Counted from the first letter of the stretch, positions 6,984 to 14,364 are shown. The stretch is DNA of 17,099 nucleotides from Erysipelotrichaceae bacterium (GCA_024684175.1 JAIKXJ010000064.1:1-17099); one strand, 5' to 3'. A program made the numbers and translations. The notes: a model not told the origin generated them from the sequence alone.

Positions 6984-7893
6984 CTGCATCGCCTTTCATC
7001 AGCCGGACCATCATGTCCCAGCCCTCTTTCGCTTCCTTACATAACGGAAATACCGGATAACAGTGAAACATCCCCTCACCGACGATCATCCGATAGTCCA
7101 CCCCATATCTTTTCATCGCTTTCTCAAAAGACGGTGCACAGGCATACAGCGTCTCATCCGACCCATAGATGAATGTCACGCGGGGACAGCCGCTGAAATC
7201 TCCCCTTTGCAGCCAGAGCATGTATTCCGGGACACTGTCATCGCCGTGCCTCATGATCTCGACCGCCGATCTCATATACTGTACAGGGATGGCGACATCC
7301 TTTTTGTCCAGTTCCAGCATCCGCTGCCATTCCTCATCCGTATCGACGCAGGTCCCCGGAGAGATCGCCATGATATGGCCCGGCATCGGAACATCACGAT
7401 GTCCGTCGTTGATATAAGGGACCATTCCCAGAGCGAGATTGCCTCCCGAAGAAGTTCCCAGGACCGAGATATGATCTGCCGCATAATCCTGCAGCATCAC
7501 TTTATACGTTTCATGGATCATTTCATATGCCCTGGGGATCGGATGTTCCGTGCACAAAGGATAATAAGGAACATAAAGATCCAGACCTGTTTCTTTGGCG
7601 AATTTCAAGGCCTTTCTGACAGAACCCGGTCGGGGAGCGCTGATCATGCCGCCGCCGATAATGAACAGATTTGCCCTGTCGGTCTTCTTCTTATGGATCA
7701 TCGTAATGACCGGATAACCCATCACATCGATCCTGCCGATATCGAATCCATCATCCCGCAGATCCGGGATGCGGTTGTTTGCATTCCGTCTCCGGCGGTC
7801 TTCCAGCAATTCTTCATTGCTCATGCCGCACCATCTTTTTTTAATGTTCAGTGCCTTCACCAGGCACTTCAAGATCTCATATTTCAGTGTCAC
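6961..7893 (-). CDS. Alpha/beta hydrolase, HSL/acetyl-esterase type
   Basis: This 310-residue protein uses a GTG start at 7893, with GGAGG 5 bases upstream. It shows the hormone-sensitive-lipase-like arrangement: an oxyanion-hole motif of the HGGG type seen as IIGGGMI (79-84), the nucleophile elbow G146-T-S148-S-G150 followed by GNLALG, a catalytic Asp in YGSDE (D246) and His in GMFHCYP (H277). The first Gly-rich motif lacks the usual leading His. There is no signal peptide, so the enzyme should be cytoplasmic and cleave small esters. It lies 80 bases after the second exporter gene with no terminator between, so it is likely co-transcribed with the exporters. The decayed membrane-protein gene overlaps its 3' end. 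It is not closely related to the two other hydrolases in the array. Confidence 0.85.
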   Translation of the reverse strand: MTLKYEILKCLVKALNIKKRWCGMSNEELLEDRRRRNANNRIPDLRDDGFDIGRIDVMGYPVITMIHKKKTDRANLFIIGGGMISAPRPGSVRKALKFAKETGLDLYVPYYPLCTEHPIPRAYEMIHETYKVMLQDYAADHISVLGTSSGGNLALGMVPYINDGHRDVPMPGHIMAISPGTCVDTDEEWQRMLELDKKDVAIPVQYMRSAVEIMRHGDDSVPEYMLWLQRGDFSGCPRVTFIYGSDETLYACAPSFEKAMKRYGVDYRMIVGEGMFHCYPVFPLCKEAKEGWDMMVRLMKGDADETGRCH

Positions 7894-7973
7894 GTGATCC
7901 TCCGTTCTTTCCGGTCTCAGGTGTTCCTGCTTCGATCAGAGCGATATCTTTTTCCTTTGCAGATCCGTAAGAT

Positions 7974-9716
7974 CTATATGCTCCAATCCATACTGGCCGA
8001 TTGCAGATCGCTCATGCGACGGAAGATACCGTCTTTGTTTGCATAAAGTTCTTCGGGACTTCCCTGTTCGGCGACCCTTCCTTCGGAGAGAACGATGATC
8101 TTATCGGCCGCCTCGATCGTCCTCATGCGATGGGCAATGACCAGGACCGTCTTGCCTTCCAGCAGTCTGGACAATGCGGTCTGGACTTTCGTTTCGTTTT
8201 CCACGTCAAGAGAAGCCGTCGCTTCGTCCAGCAATACGATCGGCGCATCCTTCAGCAAAGCTCTCGCGATCGAGATACGCTGACGTTCCCCGCCGGAAAG
8301 CTTCGCGCCGTTCTCACCGATCGGTGTATCATATCCTTTGGCCAGCTTGTTCACGAATTCATCGCAATTGGCCGCTTTGGCTGCCGCATAGACTTCTTCA
8401 TCTGTTGCATCATGTTTTCCCAAACGGATGTTCTCTTTGACTGTGTCATCGAATAATACGACATCCTGAAAGACCATCGAATAATCTCTGAGCAGGACTT
8501 CCGGATCCGCTGTCGATATATCGATGCCGCCGACTTCGATCGTTCCCGATGTGACATCCCAGAGTCTGGCTGCCAGACGGGCACAGGTACTTTTTCCGGA
8601 ACCCGAAGGTCCAACCAGTGCAGTGACCTCTCCTTCTTTTGCGGTGAAACTGACATCATGCAGGACCTCTTTGTCATCGTAGGCAAAACAGACATTCTTA
8701 AATTCGATGTCATGTCCATTCGGTTCAAAGACATCGCTTCCCTCTGCCGTCGCGGTGTCCCGGATCTCGTTGATACGATCCGCACAGACCTGCGATACCA
8801 GCATTTCCGCCATAAGAGCCAGCGACTGGTCGAACGGCGCATAGATCCTGGTGATGATCATCATGAACATGAACAGTGTCATGAAGCCGATGTCTCCTTT
8901 TATGATCATCCTGACGGCCGCAAAGATCGTCGTTGCCACACCCAGACGCATGATGATGCTTGCACCGTTGACGAACAGCCCTGTGACCAGTTCTCCTTTT
9001 CTCATGGTCTTTTCATAGCTGTCGATCTTGCGGTCCACATCTTTCAGATACCTTTCTTCCTGATTGGTCGCCTTGATCTCCCGCATATTCTCGATCGTTT
9101 CCTGTATTCCGTCGGATACGGCGACCCCTGCCTGTTTGTTCAGAAAAGAATGTTTCCGTTCGATCTCTCTTGATCCGAAGAGCAGTCCGAAAGCGACCGG
9201 TACGCCCCACAGACACGCCAGAGCGAGCTTCCAGTTATAAAACAGAAGAATGACGGCGATGATGCCCGTTGAAATGAAAGCACCGTAAAGATAACTCAGG
9301 CAATGCGACCAGACATGTTCCAGACGGTTGACATCGCCCATGATCGTTTCCGTCAGATCGGCGAGATCCCGTTTCGAGAAATAGCCCAAAGGAAGTTTTC
9401 TGAGCCTTTCGGCAATGCTGATCCTGGTATTCCTTACTTCTCCGTAGACCAGTCCGTAGGTCGATCTGTACTGCTGCAGATGCGTCAAAAACGACAGGAT
9501 GACGAATACCGCAACACACAGAAGAAAGACTGCCGTTTTTGGTAAGGAAGAAGATTCGGTAATGACCGACATATAGGATCTCATCAGCTGATACAAGATA
9601 CCTGCACCGGCCATGACGGTCAGATTGACGATGACTGTCCAGAAGGCGCCTTTCTTAACGTTTCTGACCCCCTGCTCACTGAGTGCATATTTTCTCTGAA
9701 ATCCTTTCCCGAACAT
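7974..9716 (-). CDS. ABC exporter half-transporter, second subunit (MdlA/MdlB type)
   Basis: This is a 580-residue fusion of an exporter membrane domain (about residues 25-320, six hydrophobic segments expected) and an ATPase domain. I chose the ATG at 9716 because AAAGGAGG lies 10 bases upstream and it begins 2 bases after the stop of the partner gene. An in-frame ATG at 9752 would overlap the partner by 34 bases. ATPase motifs, numbered from this start: Walker A GPSGSGKST (369-377), Q-loop Q417, signature LSGGERQR (473-480), Walker B IVLLDE (493-498), a normal D-loop ASLD, and the H-loop His in IAHRM (H529). All catalytic elements are intact. It should pair with the neighbouring half-transporter to form a heterodimeric efflux pump in the cytoplasmic membrane. 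The substrate is unknown. Confidence 0.93.
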   Translation of the reverse strand: MFGKGFQRKYALSEQGVRNVKKGAFWTVIVNLTVMAGAGILYQLMRSYMSVITESSSLPKTAVFLLCVAVFVILSFLTHLQQYRSTYGLVYGEVRNTRISIAERLRKLPLGYFSKRDLADLTETIMGDVNRLEHVWSHCLSYLYGAFISTGIIAVILLFYNWKLALACLWGVPVAFGLLFGSREIERKHSFLNKQAGVAVSDGIQETIENMREIKATNQEERYLKDVDRKIDSYEKTMRKGELVTGLFVNGASIIMRLGVATTIFAAVRMIIKGDIGFMTLFMFMMIITRIYAPFDQSLALMAEMLVSQVCADRINEIRDTATAEGSDVFEPNGHDIEFKNVCFAYDDKEVLHDVSFTAKEGEVTALVGPSGSGKSTCARLAARLWDVTSGTIEVGGIDISTADPEVLLRDYSMVFQDVVLFDDTVKENIRLGKHDATDEEVYAAAKAANCDEFVNKLAKGYDTPIGENGAKLSGGERQRISIARALLKDAPIVLLDEATASLDVENETKVQTALSRLLEGKTVLVIAHRMRTIEAADKIIVLSEGRVAEQGSPEELYANKDGIFRRMSDLQSASMDWSI

Positions 9717-9718
9717 CC

Positions 9719-11521
9719 CTACTTTGCCTCCTTTCCCGATCTGATTCTCCATGAGATCGCTTCATTATAATCCGCCCACATATCCGCATATCTGCCCTTC
9801 TTTTCCAGAAGACTGCGATGCGTTCCTTCTTCGACCGCATGACCGTTCTCCAATACGATGATCCGGTCTGCCGAGACGACGGTCGAAAGCCTGTGAGCGA
9901 TCATGATGACCGTCTTATCCTTTGTCAGTTCTCTGAACGCCTTCTGGATCAGGACTTCGTTTTCCGGATCCGCAAAAGCGGTCGCCTCATCCAATACGAT
10001 GATCGGCGAATCTTTCAGGATGGCTCTGGCAAGGATGATACGCTGCTGTTCCCCGCCGGAAAGATATGTTCCCCTGGAACCTATGACGGTGTCGATGCCG
10101 TCAGGCAGCTTGGCGATGATGTCATCGCACTGGGCTGCCGCCAAAGCGGCTTTTACCTCTTCCAAAGAAGCCTCCGGTCTGGCAGCTTTGACGTTCTCCA
10201 GGATCGACGTCTTAAACAGATGATTATTCTGGAAAACGAAGGCGATCTTATCCATCAGTACGTGCGGATCGATCTTTCTGACATCGACGCCGCCGACTTC
10301 GACTGTTCCGGAACTCACATCCCAGAAACGCGGGATGAGACTTGCCGCTGTCGTCTTCCCTCCGCCGGAAGGTCCGACAAGCGCAAGCGTTTCTCCCTGA
10401 TCAACCCTGAAAGAAACATTTTCCAGAGCCGGCTCATCGGAACCCTCATAAGTGAACGAAACATTCCTGAATTCGACACTGTTGCCCTTCGGTATCTCAC
10501 GGCTGTTTTCCGTATCAAGTACCGGCGCATTCATGACCGTATCGATCCTCATCATTGCCGTATCGGCCTGTATCATCCCCGAAGCTGCAAACATGATCCT
10601 GGCAAGAGCGGTAGATATCACCGCCGAGAAGACGGCATAAAAAGCAAAATTAGTCACAAACTGCAGAAAACTTCCGGAAGAAAGAGCACCGGAAGCGATC
10701 AGCAGAACGACCGGCACCAGAAAGATGAAGACACCTTCGGTCGCCGTCAGATTGACCGCCTGAGGGACCCGGCAGATCTCTCCCTGATAACGCTGCGCTT
10801 TTGCGCTGTAATCGTTGATCGCCCGTTCGAAAGCTTTGAAAGAATAGACGGTCTGCTGGAAGATCTTGACGACAGGTATGCCTCTGACATACTCCGTTCC
10901 GGCTTTGGACATCACATCCTGCGCTGTCTGATATTCCGCCATCAGTCTTGCGTTCCTGCCGCCCATCATGGTGAACATAGCCCCTATGGAAACGACCACC
11001 GCAGACAGACAGGCAAAGCCCATCCGCCAGTCGAATACCAGCATCAGGATCAGCGTCATCAGGAACATGGCGATCGTTCCCACGATATCCGCCAGATTAT
11101 GTGCCAGTAAAGTCTCCGTATCGGCCGAACCGGCATCGAGCCTGTTTCTTAAATACCCGGAAGCATTGTTATCGAAAAAACCCAGCGGCGTCTTCATCAG
11201 ATGAGCTATCCCCATTTTGCGGATGTTGGCGGCTGTCCGGAATGCAGCCAGATGGGTGCACATCAGTGCAAAAAAATAAATGATGATACTGCCGAATGCG
11301 GAAAGAAAAGCCATCCATCCGTATCTTGTGATATCGGCTGCCTGCGGCCAGTCCGGAGCAACGGCGATCAGCTCTTTCAAAACGAGCCAGATACAGACAT
11401 ACGGAAGCATCCCTGTTACCATGGCGGCCGCTGAAAGAAACAGCCCCAGAAATGTCAGCCCCTTATAATTGCCCGCATACTCCAAAAGCTTTGCAACATT
11501 GTTTCTTTTTTTCTCACTCAT
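9719..11521 (-). CDS. ABC exporter half-transporter, first subunit (MdlA/MdlB type)
   Basis: This is a 600-residue half-transporter with an N-terminal membrane domain and a C-terminal ATPase. The start at the ATG at 11521 (MSEKKRNNVAKLLEYAG) is preferred because GAGGGGG lies 8 bases upstream; an in-frame ATG at 11551 has only a weak GAAGG. Motifs numbered from 11521: Walker A GPSGGGKTT (383-391), signature LSGGEQQR (487-494), Walker B IIVLDE (507-512), H-loop IAHRLST (H543). The D-loop reads AFADPENE instead of the usual SALD. That variant recurs in some paired exporters but makes the two ATPase halves unequal here. It is the first gene of the long minus-strand array and lies downstream of the symmetric operator region at 11641-11733, so it is probably repressor-controlled. 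Confidence 0.93.
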   Translation of the reverse strand: MSEKKRNNVAKLLEYAGNYKGLTFLGLFLSAAAMVTGMLPYVCIWLVLKELIAVAPDWPQAADITRYGWMAFLSAFGSIIIYFFALMCTHLAAFRTAANIRKMGIAHLMKTPLGFFDNNASGYLRNRLDAGSADTETLLAHNLADIVGTIAMFLMTLILMLVFDWRMGFACLSAVVVSIGAMFTMMGGRNARLMAEYQTAQDVMSKAGTEYVRGIPVVKIFQQTVYSFKAFERAINDYSAKAQRYQGEICRVPQAVNLTATEGVFIFLVPVVLLIASGALSSGSFLQFVTNFAFYAVFSAVISTALARIMFAASGMIQADTAMMRIDTVMNAPVLDTENSREIPKGNSVEFRNVSFTYEGSDEPALENVSFRVDQGETLALVGPSGGGKTTAASLIPRFWDVSSGTVEVGGVDVRKIDPHVLMDKIAFVFQNNHLFKTSILENVKAARPEASLEEVKAALAAAQCDDIIAKLPDGIDTVIGSRGTYLSGGEQQRIILARAILKDSPIIVLDEATAFADPENEVLIQKAFRELTKDKTVIMIAHRLSTVVSADRIIVLENGHAVEEGTHRSLLEKKGRYADMWADYNEAISWRIRSGKEAK

Positions 11522-11591
11522 ATATTTGTCCCCCTCAATCGGTTTTTCCATCCGGCAGCCTTCTTATTGCTTTGAAAAACGGCCGTCAAAA

Positions 11592-11603
11592 CAATGATCA
11601 TTG
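11592..11603. repeat. 12-bp perfect palindrome in the exporter leader
   Basis: CAATGATCATTG is its own reverse complement. It lies between the operator region and the first exporter gene. It may be a minor protein site or chance; no function is claimed. Confidence 0.3.
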
Positions 11604-11640
11604 CCGGAAATGAAGCAAGATCCCTATCCGTTCTTCCTTC

Positions 11641-11661
11641 AATGGTTAGTTTATACTAACT
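11641..11661. promoter_or_regulatory. Operator-like site 1 (GTTAG-N6-CTAAC)
   Basis: The core GTTAG-TTTATA-CTAAC is a dyad with a 16-bp footprint (11645-11660). Its 21-base context matches site 2 read on the other strand at 19 of 21 positions. The GTTAG half-site resembles what I recall for MarR-family operators such as MepR; TetR is also possible. The regulator is not encoded next to it. Confidence 0.6.
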
Positions 11662-11676
11662 GCAATTCGTTTTATT

Positions 11677-11699
11677 TGCCTCACGGATATCGTGAGGCA
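11677..11699. promoter_or_regulatory. Perfect 9-bp hairpin between the two operator sites
   Basis: TGCCTCACG and CGTGAGGCA flank the 5-base loop GATAT with no mismatch. Its centre (11688) coincides with the midpoint of the two operator sites (11687). Neither strand has a proper run of T after it, so a simple terminator is not supported. It may be a leader hairpin, another dyad operator, or the centre of a cruciform. Confidence 0.6.
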
Positions 11700-11712
11700 G
11701 TTATCTTTATTT

Positions 11713-11733
11713 AGTTAGCATTAACTAACCATT
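11713..11733. promoter_or_regulatory. Operator-like site 2 (GTTAG-N6-CTAAC), inverted copy
   Basis: The core GTTAG-CATTAA-CTAAC occupies 11714-11729. Read on the minus strand the 21-base site matches site 1 at 19 positions. A CATAAT on the minus strand (11736-11731) overlaps its edge and could be the -10 of the exporter promoter, but no convincing -35 was found. Confidence 0.6.
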
Positions 11734-11782
11734 ATGATACACTAATTCCGGCCGGATTTCCACGGATCATAAACAAATATAT

Positions 11783-11814
11783 AAAAAGGATCTGTTTCAT
11801 ACTGAAACAGATCC
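11783..11814 (-). terminator. Terminator after the LysR gene; second copy of the 31-base repeat
   Basis: On the minus strand a perfect 11-bp stem (GGATCTGTTTC with GAAACAGATCC) closes the loop AGTAT and is followed by TTTTTATATATTTG. It lies 69 bases after the LysR stop at 11884. The hairpin and T-tract match the terminator at 3328-3358 with one substitution. Confidence 0.85.
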
Positions 11815-11883
11815 ATATCGGTATTCGGTATCTTTGAGAAAGCGCGGACCTTCTGTCCCTTTCCGGCTGTCGGATACAGATGC

Positions 11884-12771
11884 TTACAAAGGGAATGCGA
11901 CCGCATCCGAATAAAGTTTTTTCATGATCTGCAGAAACCCCTTCAGACTTTTTCTCTGATCATCCTTACGAGTGCACAGTACGCAGGAAAAAGACTCCTT
12001 GCAGTCAAAAGGGATCCAGGCAAACTGCCCGCTGTGATCATTCAGGAAACCGGGAGCCAGGCAGATGCCTCTTCCTGCCGCTACATAAGTCCGCGTCGTT
12101 TCATGATCGGCACTGTTGAAATAATCGATCTTCCCGCTGCCGATCAGCCGATGCTGAACTGTTCTCAACGCCTGCGGAGAACCGCCGCCGACCATCAGCG
12201 TGCGTCCGTACAGATCCTCTTCGCGGATCAGATTCTTCTCAGCCAGAGGATCGTCCCTCCTGGCGATGAGATAGATCCTGCTTTCAAACAGGTCATGAAC
12301 CTGAATGCCTGCGACCTGTCTGGTCTGCTCCTTCAAAGCGAAAACGATATCCGCCTGACCGTTCAGGAAGGTTTCCATACTGTTTTCATAACGGAATACC
12401 GGCGTGATCTGCACATCGGGCTCCTTTTCGGCAAAGAGCTGTATAGCTTCCGGAAGAAAGAAGAGCGCCTGAGAGACCATCAGACAGATCGAAATATCAT
12501 CTTTGTAGCTGGCGCTGAAATTCTGGCCTTGTTCGATCGCCCGTTTCAGATCCTCCCGCATTCCGCTCAGATAGGAAACAAACTGTGCTCCGGCGGGCGT
12601 GAGGGAAGCCCCTTTCCCGCTCCGTTCAAAGATGGCAAAACCGACTTCTTCCTCCAGCAGCTTTATCTGATAGGAAAAAGTAGGCTGGCTGACAAACATG
12701 TTGTCGGCAGCCTTACTGAAGTTCAAGGTACGGGCAAGCTCAATGCAGTAATCGATCTGTTTTGTATTCAT
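11884..12771 (-). CDS. LysR-family transcriptional regulator
   Basis: This is a 295-residue protein of typical LysR length. The N-terminal winged helix-turn-helix is clear: NFSKAADNMFVSQPTFSYQI (about 17-36), followed by LEEEVGFAIFERSGKGASLTPAG. The rest is the substrate-binding-like effector domain. No good ribosome binding site precedes the ATG, which lies 25 bases downstream of an extended -10 (TGCTATAAT), so the leader is short and AT-rich. It is divergent from the flavodoxin operon with 99 bases between starts, the classic arrangement for a LysR regulator that controls the facing operon and itself. The dyad ATAG-N7-CTAT in the gap supports this. The effector is unknown; the redox-type target genes hint at a metabolic or stress signal. 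Confidence 0.92.
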   Translation of the reverse strand: MNTKQIDYCIELARTLNFSKAADNMFVSQPTFSYQIKLLEEEVGFAIFERSGKGASLTPAGAQFVSYLSGMREDLKRAIEQGQNFSASYKDDISICLMVSQALFFLPEAIQLFAEKEPDVQITPVFRYENSMETFLNGQADIVFALKEQTRQVAGIQVHDLFESRIYLIARRDDPLAEKNLIREEDLYGRTLMVGGGSPQALRTVQHRLIGSGKIDYFNSADHETTRTYVAAGRGICLAPGFLNDHSGQFAWIPFDCKESFSCVLCTRKDDQRKSLKGFLQIMKKLYSDAVAFPL

Positions 12772-12796
12772 ATTTAGCTATTTAATATTTAAATTG

Positions 12797-12802
12797 ATTA
12801 TA
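12797..12802 (-). promoter_or_regulatory. Extended -10 box of the LysR gene
   Basis: On the minus strand the sequence TGCTATAAT is a perfect extended -10 (TGN-TATAAT) 25 bases before the LysR ATG. The -35 region is poor, which is common for extended -10 promoters. Confidence 0.6.
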
Positions 12803-12814
12803 GCATATTTCTAT
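12800..12814. promoter_or_regulatory. Candidate LysR binding dyad (ATAG-N7-CTAT)
   Basis: ATAG-CATATTT-CTAT is a 15-bp dyad containing the T-N11-A core of LysR-type sites. It overlaps the -10 of the LysR gene and abuts the -35 of the flavodoxin operon, so binding could repress the first and activate the second. The spacing equals one OxyR half-site, but a second good dyad 22 bases away is absent (only TATA-N7-CTAT at 12827). Confidence 0.5.
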
Positions 12815-12844
12815 TGGACTTTTCTATATACTGATTTCTATAAT
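12814..12844 (+). promoter_or_regulatory. Promoter of the flavodoxin operon
   Basis: TTGGAC (12814-12819) and a perfect TATAAT (12839-12844) are separated by 19 bases, slightly too long for strong basal activity. That is typical of promoters needing an activator such as the divergent LysR protein. Confidence 0.5.
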
Positions 12845-12870
12845 GAAACCGTAAACAGGAGGAAAACATT

Positions 12871-13392
12871 ATGAACAAAACACTGATCGCATTCTTCTCC
12901 AGAGCCGATGAGAATTACTTCGGCGGAGCCATGAGATACATCAAAACCGGCAATACGGAAGTCGTCGTTAACCATATGAAGGAAATGATCGATGCCGATG
13001 TCTTCAAGATCGAGATGAAAGAACCCTATTCCCCGGTCTATATGACCTGCATCGATGAAGCGAAGAAAGACCTCAGAAACAATGCAAGACCGGAACTGAT
13101 GCATTATCTTGACAACATCGATGATTATGACACCGTCATCCTGGCTTATCCCAACTACTGGGGAACGATGCCGATGGCGGTCCTGACATTCCTGGAAAGA
13201 TATGACTTTTCGGGAAAGACTATCCTGCCGCTATGTACCAATGAGGGAAGTGGCATGGGCAGTTCGGAAAAAGACCTTAGGAGATACGCATCCGGCGCAC
13301 AGATCGGAAACGGTCTGTCCATTACCGGCAGCAAGGCCGCCGATTCCGATGACAAAGTGGAAAAATGGCTAAGGGCCAACGGATTGAAATAA
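12871..13392 (+). CDS. Flavodoxin (Flavodoxin_4 type)
   Basis: This is a 173-residue flavodoxin-fold protein. AGGAGG lies 8 bases before the ATG. The N-terminal TLIAFFSRADENYFGG (4-19) is the phosphate-binding loop region, with a long insertion before helix 1 as in the Flavodoxin_4 group. PNYWGTMP (94-101) and CTNEGSGMGSS (122-132) are the two FMN-contacting loops. It should be a cytoplasmic FMN electron carrier or quinone/redox partner. It leads a four-gene operon with an acetyltransferase, an NTF2-like protein and an aldo/keto reductase. The acetyltransferase starts 5 bases after its stop. Control by the divergent LysR protein is likely. Confidence 0.9.
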   Translation: MNKTLIAFFSRADENYFGGAMRYIKTGNTEVVVNHMKEMIDADVFKIEMKEPYSPVYMTCIDEAKKDLRNNARPELMHYLDNIDDYDTVILAYPNYWGTMPMAVLTFLERYDFSGKTILPLCTNEGSGMGSSEKDLRRYASGAQIGNGLSITGSKAADSDDKVEKWLRANGLK

Positions 13393-13397
13393 AAAAG

Positions 13398-13982
13398 ATG
13401 GAATACGCAAAAGGCTATGTCTATGAACTGATGGATCAGGGAGGCCCCACAAATAATAAGGAGCCCTATTTCAAGGAAGCGGTCGAAGAGATGATGAGAT
13501 CCAGGATCCTGTGTGCAAAAGCAAATGCCATCATGCCGGATGATCCTTCCTATGTCACATACCTGGAAGAACTCTTCGGCAGAAAACTGGATGATGTACG
13601 CATCCTGACACCGTTCATCTGTGATTTCGGGAATCGTGTGAAGTTCGGAAAAGGTGTATTCATCAATCACTCTGCCATCCTCTCCGCATCCGGCGGGATC
13701 GAGTTTGAGGACGGCGTGATGTCAGCGCCGGGATTGAGGATCGCAAGTATCAATCACGATATGAATGAACGGCATACCATATACACCTATGGAAAAGTCC
13801 TGATCAAAAAGAACGCATGGCTGGGCATGAATGTGACGGTCTGTCCGGGAGTCACGATCGGAGAATATGCCGTGGTCGCTGCCGGAGCCGTTGTAACAAA
13901 AGACGTCCCTGCTTATGCGGTCGTCGGAGGCGTGCCCGCAAAAGTGATCCGCTGTCTGGATCCGAAGGAACAGAAGGAATGA
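13398..13982 (+). CDS. Hexapeptide-repeat acetyltransferase (maltose/galactoside O-acetyltransferase-like)
   Basis: This is a 194-residue protein starting MEYAKGYVYELMDQGGP. A longer in-frame start at 13365 overlaps the flavodoxin gene and adds 11 residues that look like frame-shadow sequence, so I chose 13398; neither start has a strong ribosome binding site. Residues 70-185 show left-handed beta-helix repeats, including VKFGKGVFINHSAILSASGG, IKKNAWLGMNVTVCPGVTIG and YAVVAAGAVVTKDVP, and the family ending YAVVGGVPAKVIR. His120 in SINHD is the likely catalytic residue by analogy with galactoside acetyltransferases. It would transfer acetyl from acetyl-CoA to a hydroxyl of a sugar or small molecule. 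The stop shares four bases with the next gene. Confidence 0.87.
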   Translation: MEYAKGYVYELMDQGGPTNNKEPYFKEAVEEMMRSRILCAKANAIMPDDPSYVTYLEELFGRKLDDVRILTPFICDFGNRVKFGKGVFINHSAILSASGGIEFEDGVMSAPGLRIASINHDMNERHTIYTYGKVLIKKNAWLGMNVTVCPGVTIGEYAVVAAGAVVTKDVPAYAVVGGVPAKVIRCLDPKEQKE

Positions 13983-14350
13983 TGAACGTAAGTGAAGAGA
14001 TCAAAGAGATTTATCGGCAATATTGGAGATACATGATCGATAAAGATGAGAAAAGACTCAGAAGCCTGATGTCAGAGGATTATTATCTTCTGCACATGAC
14101 CGGAACAAGACAGACAGCGGATGAATTCATCAGCGGCCTGATAAAAGGAACCTTCAACTACTACTCTGTCCAACATGATTCGATCGACGTAACCATCAAT
14201 GGAGACAGAGCGGCGTTGACCGGCAAAAGCAGAGTCGTTGCAGCAGTTTACGGAGGCGGAAAAAGCAGCTGGCGGCTGCAGGGAGACTTTACTTTAAGAA
14301 AAGAACACGGATCCTGGAAGCTAACGAGTTCCAGAGCATCTGCATACTAA
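13979..14350 (+). CDS. NTF2-like / SnoaL-like protein
   Basis: This is a 123-residue small protein starting MMNVSEEIKEIYRQYWRYMI, followed by DKDEKRLRSLMSEDYYLLHM. This is the helix-helix-strand opening of the NTF2/DUF4440 fold, and DFTLRKEHGSWKLTSSRA at the end is the usual closing strand pair. The first ATG at 13979 overlaps the acetyltransferase stop (ATGA), with AAGGA 9 bases upstream; the next codon, 13982, is also ATG. Members of this fold are small binding proteins or enzymes such as isomerases and cyclases, and the exact role cannot be read from sequence. It lies 14 bases before the aldo/keto reductase gene. Confidence 0.8.
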   Translation: MMNVSEEIKEIYRQYWRYMIDKDEKRLRSLMSEDYYLLHMTGTRQTADEFISGLIKGTFNYYSVQHDSIDVTINGDRAALTGKSRVVAAVYGGGKSSWRLQGDFTLRKEHGSWKLTSSRASAY

Positions 14351-14364
14351 AGGAGGATCAATCA

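Noticed and set aside
7063..8046. Plus-strand open frame of 327 codons
   Set aside because: It is antisense to the HSL-type hydrolase and the end of the second exporter; low-complexity, mirror-type composition and no recognisable motif.
9818..11110. Long plus-strand open frame of 430 codons opposite the first exporter gene
   Set aside because: It lies antisense to an intact ABC exporter with all motifs; its translation is rich in R, D, H and Q as expected for a mirror frame, and it has no domain or ribosome binding site.
11677..11699. Central hairpin as a Rho-independent terminator
   Set aside because: There is no proper T-tract on either strand after the stem, and the LysR gene already has a strong terminator at 11783-11814.
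12800..12841. Full OxyR site
   Set aside because: Only one ATAG-N7-CTAT dyad is good; the second position reads TATA-N7-CTAT, and the inner T and A of the OxyR consensus are missing.
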